Assembly: GCA_964452045.1 (NCBI GenBank)
Contig: CAYVKM010000082.1
Span: 1-16,858 of the forward strand
Direction of reading: 5' to 3'
From: CAYVKM01 sp964452045
GTDB taxonomy: Bacteria; Calditrichota; Calditrichia; RBG-13-44-9
Length of the DNA: 16,858 nt
Shown: positions 11,984-16,858 of the stretch, piece after piece
How the letters are laid out: every line of letters starts with the position of its first letter
How positions within the stretch are numbered: position 1 is the first letter of the stretch
The notes under the pieces: model-generated
Told to the model about the DNA's origin: nothing
What the model saw: the letters and a program-made list of their open reading frames with translations, nothing else
Database searches by the model: none
Translations under genes and position numbers: made by a program

Positions 11984-14068
11984 TTACTTTAATAATAAAC
12001 ACTTTTTAATCTGGCTAAAATCTTTCGTGGTGATTTGATAGAAATAAATTCCTGACGGAAGCGAACTACCATCAAAAACTATTTCATGACTTCCACTAGT
12101 TTGCAGACCTGAATATAAAGTTTTAATCTTTTCCCCTAGACTGTTGAATATTTGTATGGACACTACTGAAGATTGGGGTAGATCATATTTTATAGTTGTC
12201 GTTGGGTTAAATGGATTGGGAAAGTTTTGAAGTAGTTCAAATTTATCAGGAATTGTAGATGTTATGTCCCCTGGTGGGGGAGTAACAGTTCCTGGTTTTA
12301 GCATAATATGAAAATCAATGGATTTAATGGGGGTATATGCGGAATATAGACCCTCAGTGTCAAAAGCTTGCATACGATAATAAGCAGTCTGATTATTGTT
12401 TTTGTTCCATATAAGAATTTCCATATCAATAAATTCTGTGATGTCTGGCGCAACATCGCCACCGTGCAAAGGGACTGCCCAATTTCCGTTGTCAATTTTT
12501 CTTTCAATTCTGTAACCGGCTAAATCTGGTTCGGTGTTGGCACTCCAGGTTAATTTAGGACGATGAGGATATATTCCTGTATATTTCGTTACCTGAAAAT
12601 TTTGAGGTGTAGCAGGTGGGACACCGCCATAGACTGACTGCAAAGCAGCCTGGGCATCAACTCGACCGTAACCATACTTATCGGTACGATTCTGACCTCC
12701 CATTCCGGGCACTTTATCGGCTGTGTTTCGGATAACACTCCGTACCTCACTCCAGGAAAGGGTTGGATCGACAGATCTAATCAATGCCGCTAATCCAGCA
12801 ACATGGGGTGTTGATGCGGAAGTACCGTTAAAATTACTTATATATCCATTATTTTTAGTTGTCGTATAAACATTAGCTGGTGCAACAACATCTAATTCTG
12901 GTCCATAGTTACTATAGCTGTACCAGACATCATTCATGTCTGTCGCACCCACGGCAATTGTATTGGGATATTTTGCTGGGTATCTGATATTAGAACTGCC
13001 ATCATTATGAGATGCGGCGACGATTACACAATCATAATTATTCACTGCCTCATTTACAGCATCTTGGAGGAAGTAATAATTATCAAACACGCCCAAACTT
13101 AGATTCAATATATCCGCACCATTTTCCGCCGCATAGGTAATACATAAGGCTATTCTGCTTGCTAAAACCTCTTCTGGTATAAAAAAATCAAATAGAGTCC
13201 TAACTATCATCAAACTTACTCCGGGTGTATTACCCCAACCACCTGCAACTCCTGCTACGCCCCGATAAGCGCCGTTTTCATAATTGTTCGTTTGTGCCCC
13301 AGCAATTCCAGCCACTGCTGTGCCATGATAATACCGACCCTCAATTGTATTGTCATCCATATCAAAATCCCAATCCATCAAATCATCAATATATCCATTT
13401 CCATCATCATCAATTCCATTTTCGTCACCACCGTTGGCAGGCGAACCAAAATCACCTACCGCACCATCACCATCCAGATCTTCTCCTGGATTAACCCAAA
13501 TGTTACCGTCTAAATCTTCATGAAACCAATCGGTGCCAGAATCAATTATCGCTAATATGATTGACTCATCACCTGTAGAAATATTCCATGCAGCTTCCAT
13601 ACGCAATTTTGTCTCGCCGAGATTCCATTGTTGTGGAAAATGAGTGTCCTGCGGTTCCAGGGCATAGCTTCCTAAAGCATCAAATTCTACATACTGAAAA
13701 TCATTGTTATTATAAATTGTTTAAGCTATTTGAAAAGGATTGCCATTAGGATTTATTTCAATAACATAGTAATTTCCCAAGATTCTCCTGGGGCTGATTT
13801 CTATATTTGTTGTAATACCCAACTTTGTGAAATCAGACAAAACTGGTTTTTTGTTGTTAGATAATCGGACGATTAATCTTTCAGGTATTATTCGATCCCC
13901 TTTGCTTCCGGACGAATAATTAAACCATTTGGAGTTCTCAAAACGGTATACCCGATTACCCATCTGGAATACCTGGGCATTAATGATACCTCCAAACGTT
14001 AAAATTGCTAAAATTACTTTTAGCTTATTTCTTAGCAGTTTTTCAAATGAATTATTTGTTGAATACAT
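11984..14068 (-). pseudogene. Secreted subtilase with T9SS sorting domain, interrupted by an in-frame stop
   Basis: A 694-codon S8 (subtilisin-like) serine protease read in one frame, with a TAA at 13721-13723 (codon 116). Part 1: signal peptide (about 12-31), inhibitor-like propeptide (PERLIVRLSNNKK to GNYYVIEINPNGNPFQIA). After the stop the same frame continues TIYNNNDFQYVEF, then the protease domain: Asp176 (AIIDSGTDW), acidic calcium-type repeats (GEDLDGDGAVGD, DDDGNGYIDD), His248 (YHGTAVAG), oxyanion Asn355 and Ser417 (NGTSASTPHVAG). A fibronectin III-like domain follows, and a type A T9SS sorting domain (NFPNPFNPTTTIKYDLP ... GIYFYQI ... KKCLLLK). AAGGAG precedes the ATG at 14068. All catalytic residues survive, so the stop is recent, a sequencing error, or bypassed. 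Confidence 0.85.
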
Positions 14069-14086
14069 TATATGCTCCTTAAAATT

Positions 14087-15394
14087 TTAGTTTGTTTTTT
14101 TATAGACAAATACGCCATTGGGTGGATAGGGGCAATCACCCGTTCCAAGATATAGAGCTTTATCTTCTGAATCATAGAGCATCGTTACAATGCCGCTGCC
14201 GTTGGGGCTTTCCAAATCAAACCAGTTGTTACCTCCGTCCCTTGTTTCCAAGGCGGTGAATCCAGCAGCAGCAAACAGACGGTCGGATTGAGAATCATCT
14301 TCCCTTATGGAAAAGATGTATCCGGGACCAGTATATGTCATAACTGTAAACCAGGTATCACCGCCATCGGTCGTCTTAATGATGCTCTTAGTCATACTTG
14401 CACAAACAACATCAGGGTCTTTTGGATCAAAGGCGATGGAGAAGATTACATCATCTCCGGTTACTAAGTCTTCCAGTAAATCGTAATCCCAAGTATTGCC
14501 GGAATCATTCGAAAAATATAGAATTGGGCCTCCAAAGAGATGTTGGCTTCCCATCCAAAGATAATTTTCAAATAAATTGTGATACCTGAAATCTTTAATA
14601 TCTCCAGCTATTCCACTAATCTTGTGCCAGATATCGCCAAAGTTACTACTGTGAACTAAATATCCTCCAGCAGCGAAAAGATCATAGTTTGTCATACAGA
14701 ATGTTGTAGGATGCGCATAATATATCGTATCGTTATGAGGCGGTGGGGGATTATAACCTAATCCACTATCAGAAACAAACCAGGAATTACCTGCGTCTGT
14801 CGATTTATAAACACCATGATCAGTAGCGTTATCAGGTTGAGAGGTAAGCAATATTTCTTCAGGATTTACTGGATTAACTAGTACATCGTTAACATTTCCA
14901 GGAAAACCCATGTATTGCCAATCTAATGATACAGATTGAATATCCTTTCTGAAAAGACCATCTGATGATGTACAGGCATAAAGGAACGGTTTGAACAACC
15001 TTAATCGCTGAATGAACTTGTTTTCCAATCCCAAATGCGTCCAGGTTCCCTGTGCCCAGTTTAAGGATATATCAACCCACTGTGAATCTGGTTTTACTTC
15101 AACTACTTTGTTTTGAGTTTGATAACCCTCAGCACTAATAGATAAGGTTTCTTTACCGGTTGATAAGTCCTTTAATAAAAAGGAACCCAGGCTGTCAGTT
15201 GTATCCGCAGTTTGGTTAATATGAGCAAATATTACAGCGTCTTTTAGCGGTAATTGAGTTAGGGAATCAATAACAGTTCCATAGATTGATCCTTTGTTTG
15301 CAACTGGTGGTTCAACGGGAGATTCTTTTGAACATACTATGAAGAATAAGATCAGAGTGATTAATAGGAAAAATTGTTTTATCATTTTGTACAT
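14087..15394 (-). CDS. Lipoprotein with carboxypeptidase-regulatory-like and BNR beta-propeller domains
   Basis: A 435-aa surface or periplasmic lipoprotein. The signal peptide MYKMIKQFFLLITLILFFIV leads to lipidated Cys21. Residues about 35-105 form a carboxypeptidase-regulatory-like beta sandwich (GSIYGTVIDSLTQLPLKDAV ... GYQTQNKVVEV). The rest has sialidase/sortilin-type beta-propeller repeats, each with an Asp-box-like motif: STDAGNSWF, SNDSGNTWD, TTDGGDTWF and TRDGGNNWF, near residues 205, 295, 345 and 380. Such propellers bind glycans or proteins; no sialidase active site is evident. Only a weak GAGAAG precedes the ATG at 15394. The secreted subtilase starts 18 bases after its stop, so the two form an operon carried in one large cassette. 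Confidence 0.85.
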   Translation of the reverse strand: MYKMIKQFFLLITLILFFIVCSKESPVEPPVANKGSIYGTVIDSLTQLPLKDAVIFAHINQTADTTDSLGSFLLKDLSTGKETLSISAEGYQTQNKVVEVKPDSQWVDISLNWAQGTWTHLGLENKFIQRLRLFKPFLYACTSSDGLFRKDIQSVSLDWQYMGFPGNVNDVLVNPVNPEEILLTSQPDNATDHGVYKSTDAGNSWFVSDSGLGYNPPPPHNDTIYYAHPTTFCMTNYDLFAAGGYLVHSSNFGDIWHKISGIAGDIKDFRYHNLFENYLWMGSQHLFGGPILYFSNDSGNTWDYDLLEDLVTGDDVIFSIAFDPKDPDVVCASMTKSIIKTTDGGDTWFTVMTYTGPGYIFSIREDDSQSDRLFAAAGFTALETRDGGNNWFDLESPNGSGIVTMLYDSEDKALYLGTGDCPYPPNGVFVYKKTN

Positions 15395-15489
15395 TTAACT
15401 TCTCTTTTCAACATGTAAATAATTTTAAATGATTATGTCTTTAACTCAGACAAAACTGGGATTATTCAATATTCTGTATTATTGCAATT

Positions 15490-15617
15490 ACCCGATTGTA
15501 TAACCTCACCCTCCAACCCCCTCTCCACGTTGGAGAGGGGGAGCAAAGGGGTGAGGTTCCGGAAATTTGTTAAGCCATAAATATTCATTTTGCTGAGCTA
15601 ACGACCCAATTGTATAA
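15490..15617. repeat. Nested palindromic repeat between short direct repeats
   Basis: A palindrome at 15503-15557 has outer arms AACCTCACC / GGTGAGGTT and inner arms CCCCTCTCC / GGAGAGGGG. It lies between two near-identical 14-base direct repeats, ACCCGATTGTATAA (15490-15503) and ACCCAATTGTATAA (15604-15617). Similar C/T-G/A-rich nested palindromes are dispersed in many bacterial genomes as REP-like elements. The direct repeats suggest an insertion event. It lies upstream of the propeller lipoprotein gene, between that gene and the attC at 15636-15763. Confidence 0.65.
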
Positions 15618-15635
15618 TTTTAATAATTATTAGTG

Positions 15636-15763
15636 GTATAACAAATAAGCATAACGTGACTGAAGCGTGTACCTGGCAGACATCCCAAATTTACTTACCT
15701 GGCCTTCATCGAAACATCTGAAAGCCACACAACCTTCAGTTCACGTTGATGCGGAAGTTAGGG
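15636..15763 (-). repeat. attC site, 128-base family
   Basis: Minus-strand boxes are CCCTAAC (15763-15757) and GTTATAC (15642-15636). The arms AAGCATAACGTGACTGAAGC (15647-15666) and CCTTCAGTTCACGTTGATGC (15733-15752) pair with two extra bases on the second. Loop sequences such as CTTACCTGG and CATCTGAAAGCCACA are shared with the other family members, so the similarity extends beyond the arms. Confidence 0.9.
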
Positions 15764-15796
15764 CCTTTTTTATTTTTTATTATCTAAAAGTAAATT

Positions 15797-16399
15797 TCAA
15801 AATATTAAATTTTTCAAATTTTCTTTATCTATATCCTTATATAACTTTTCACCAAATCTGATAATCTTTTTTACCTCATTACTCCACCGATATAAATCTA
15901 CTTTATTGAAGAAGATTGTTTCACCATTAGTAGTGTCATATGCCTGTTTTCCAGCAATGATATATAAACTGTTATCTGACGAGTTCCAGACAGTAATTTT
16001 GTCCTTCGAAATTAAATAATCCCAATACTCCTCTAAAGAATAATAAAATTTCATAGGTATTATGGATTTATTTTCATATTTATATACATTGGTGATAGAC
16101 CTATCTGCAAAAGCAAAATGTTCTGTGCTGATAGCGATTTCAATATTATTGTCATGCTCGATATCAAAAAAAATGATCACATGATCTTTGTTTTTTTCAT
16201 CTACAATCGTAGAGATTCTCTGTGATTGTAAATTGTAGTCAAGTGTATCTATCTTTAAATGAAAAGTATCATGTTTCGCATAAATTTCAATTTTTTCAAT
16301 TCTACCATCATTATCTAAATCTTTATTCCAGATATATTCCTCACCAAGTAGGTTAATGCACATTAACATCGATATTACTGTTACAAATTTACTTTTCAA
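15797..16399 (-). CDS. Exported protein with a VCBS/FG-GAP-like segment
   Basis: A 200-aa exported protein of unknown function. I take the TTG at 16399 as start because GGAGG lies seven bases upstream and the lysines it adds (first residues MKSK) complete a signal peptide (about 1-20, ending LLGEE); the first ATG, at codon 11, would cut the signal in half. The segment NKDLDNDGRIEKIEIYAKH (25-43) resembles the calcium-binding strand-loop of FG-GAP/VCBS repeats, and FFDIEHDNNIEIAIS (77-91) may be a second copy. The rest is beta-rich. It forms a cassette with the attC at 15636-15763, upstream neighbour attC 16434-16561. No enzymatic motif is visible. Confidence 0.7.
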   Translation of the reverse strand: MKSKFVTVISMLMCINLLGEEYIWNKDLDNDGRIEKIEIYAKHDTFHLKIDTLDYNLQSQRISTIVDEKNKDHVIIFFDIEHDNNIEIAISTEHFAFADRSITNVYKYENKSIIPMKFYYSLEEYWDYLISKDKITVWNSSDNSLYIIAGKQAYDTTNGETIFFNKVDLYRWSNEVKKIIRFGEKLYKDIDKENLKNLIF

Positions 16400-16433
16400 A
16401 AACTACCTCCGATTACAGGTTATTTAATAATAG

Positions 16434-16561
16434 CCCTAACAAATAAGCATAACGTGACTGAAGCATTCCCCGGTCAAACATCCCAAATCTTCTCACCAGG
16501 CCTCCATCGGAACATCCGAAAGCCGCATGCCCTTCAGTTCACGTTTATGCGGAAGTTAGAT
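16434..16561 (-). repeat. attC site, 128-base family
   Basis: Minus-strand boxes are ATCTAAC (16561-16555) and GTTAGGG (16440-16434). The arms AAGCATAACGTGACTGAAGC (16445-16464) and CCTTCAGTTCACGTTTATGC (16531-16550) pair with two extra bases on the second. It begins seven bases after the stop of the gene at 16568. Confidence 0.9.
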
Positions 16562-16567
16562 TCTTTT

Positions 16568-16858
16568 TTAAAATTCTATTTTATTAATAAACTCTGTCCT
16601 AATAGAGAAGCCAGCATCAACTACTGTAGTATCAAAAAGAATATGAATAAATATTGGATACCCCAATTTTTTATCATAATCGACCTTATAATATGCGACA
16701 CTATCAGGTTTAATAGGCCATACATAATCAAATAAACCATCAATTGTATTTAGAAGGGGGGGAGGATTTTTGACATATTGATTTGTTTCCAGATCATAAA
16801 CTTGATAAATCGTATTTTCTCTAATTATTAATTTGTATTTCTTACCTGAAAAAGGAAG
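16568..16858 (-). CDS. DUF6174-like protein, C-terminal fragment
   Basis: The last 96 codons of a gene that continues past the right edge. The frame reads KKYKLIIRENTIYQVYD, then LLNTIDGLFDYV (a helix), DSVAYYKVDYDKKLGYPIFI and HILFDTTVVDAGFSIRTEF, ending at TAA 16568-16570. The order, a beta strand, a TIDGLFDLI-like helix, then V-YD--LGYP-FI and a D-----D-G--I ending, is that of DUF6174, small proteins that are often lipoproteins; function unknown. No start or signal is visible here. The stop is seven bases before the attC at 16434-16561, so it is the gene of that cassette and the one closest to the unseen integrase side. Confidence 0.7.
   Translation of the reverse strand, partial: LPFSGKKYKLIIRENTIYQVYDLETNQYVKNPPPLLNTIDGLFDYVWPIKPDSVAYYKVDYDKKLGYPIFIHILFDTTVVDAGFSIRTEFINKIEF

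Larger units (their letters stand above)
1289..16858 (-). mobile_element. Integron gene-cassette array (integrase not in window)
   Basis: Fifteen attC-like imperfect inverted repeats alternate with genes, and every intact gene here is on the minus strand with an attC-like site starting from a few bases to about 330 bases after its stop codon. This is the known organisation of integron cassettes, where attI and the integrase promoter region lie upstream of the first cassette. The minus-strand orientation puts that platform beyond 16858. In the minus-strand reading the extra unpaired bases fall on the L'' arm, as in Vibrio cholerae repeats, which independently gives the same array direction. 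No tyrosine recombinase is encoded, so from this window alone the array would be classed as a cluster of attC sites lacking an integrase. Cassette content is heterogeneous in base composition and function, as expected for independently acquired units. Confidence 0.9.

Noticed and set aside
13607..13720. Frameshift between the two parts of the subtilase
   Set aside because: Both parts and the sequence between them are in the same frame, and the translation continues without a break after the TAA, so a single stop codon explains the split.
15667..15861. 64-aa plus-strand open frame over an attC
   Set aside because: It reads through the 128-base repeat and into the end of the opposite-strand gene. 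A comparable frame at 16454-16735 reads through another copy. Both arise from the repeat sequence.
5754..16561. CRISPR array
   Set aside because: The repeats are imperfect palindromes of about 128 bases separated by 0.8-3.8 kb of genes, not 25-40 base repeats with short unique spacers.
5754..16561. Insertion-sequence or transposon ends
   Set aside because: No transposase is present, the inverted arms face each other within 128 bases rather than flanking genes, and each repeat follows a single gene as attC sites do.

Overview
The window is a chromosomal integron gene-cassette array on the minus strand, abutting a short piece of conserved chromosome at its left end. The left edge holds the 5' end of typA (bipA) and, 12 bases upstream, a beta-carbonic anhydrase gene. 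From about 1.29 kb to the right edge the sequence alternates between short minus-strand genes or gene pairs and imperfect inverted repeats of 46-133 bases. These repeats have the layout of integron recombination sites (attC): a 7-base box ending AAC, a 7-base box starting GTT, stem arms just inside the boxes, and extra unpaired bases on one arm only. I count 15 such sites or remnants. Five of them (5754-5880, 8178-8305, 11844-11971, 15636-15763, 16434-16561) are near-copies of one 127-128 base repeat. The others share the architecture but little sequence.

The organism is probably an uncultured member of the Fibrobacteres-Chlorobi-Bacteroidetes group or a neighbouring phylum such as Ignavibacteriota, Calditrichota, Marinimicrobia or KSB1. 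The evidence is a secreted subtilase ending in a type IX secretion sorting domain with the NPFNPTT motif, an AT-rich composition, and many lipoproteins and exported proteins. The phylum cannot be fixed from this window.

Reading the array in its own direction (right to left), the cassettes are: partial DUF6174-like protein (16.6-16.86 kb); exported 200-aa protein (15.8-16.4); a 3.8-kb unit with a beta-propeller lipoprotein and a secreted subtilase broken by an in-frame stop (12.0-15.4); ICMT-like membrane methyltransferase (11.2-11.8); DUF6326-like membrane protein (10.6-11.0); lipoprotein (9.65-10.2); EthD-like protein (9.1-9.5); exported PNPOx-like flavin-fold protein plus the tail of another gene (8.3-9.0); unknown 199-aa protein (7.6-8.2); TPR-like lipoprotein with two tiny GC-richer genes (6.56-7.46); DUF4160/DUF2442 pair, possibly a toxin-antitoxin module (5.9-6.4); SnoaL-like protein followed by a decayed gene (5.0-5.7); secreted GH31 glycosidase (3.2-4.8); RRM RNA-binding protein (2.7-3.0); MtfA-like peptidase (1.5-2.3). 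A four-helix membrane protein (0.87-1.26) sits between the last attC remnant and the carbonic anhydrase and may be chromosomal.

No integrase gene and no attI are visible. Every cassette gene reads leftward with its attC at the 3' side, so the integrase platform, if it exists, should lie beyond the right edge. The genes do not form one pathway. The common theme is independent acquisition, with a strong bias towards exported, lipid-anchored or membrane proteins.
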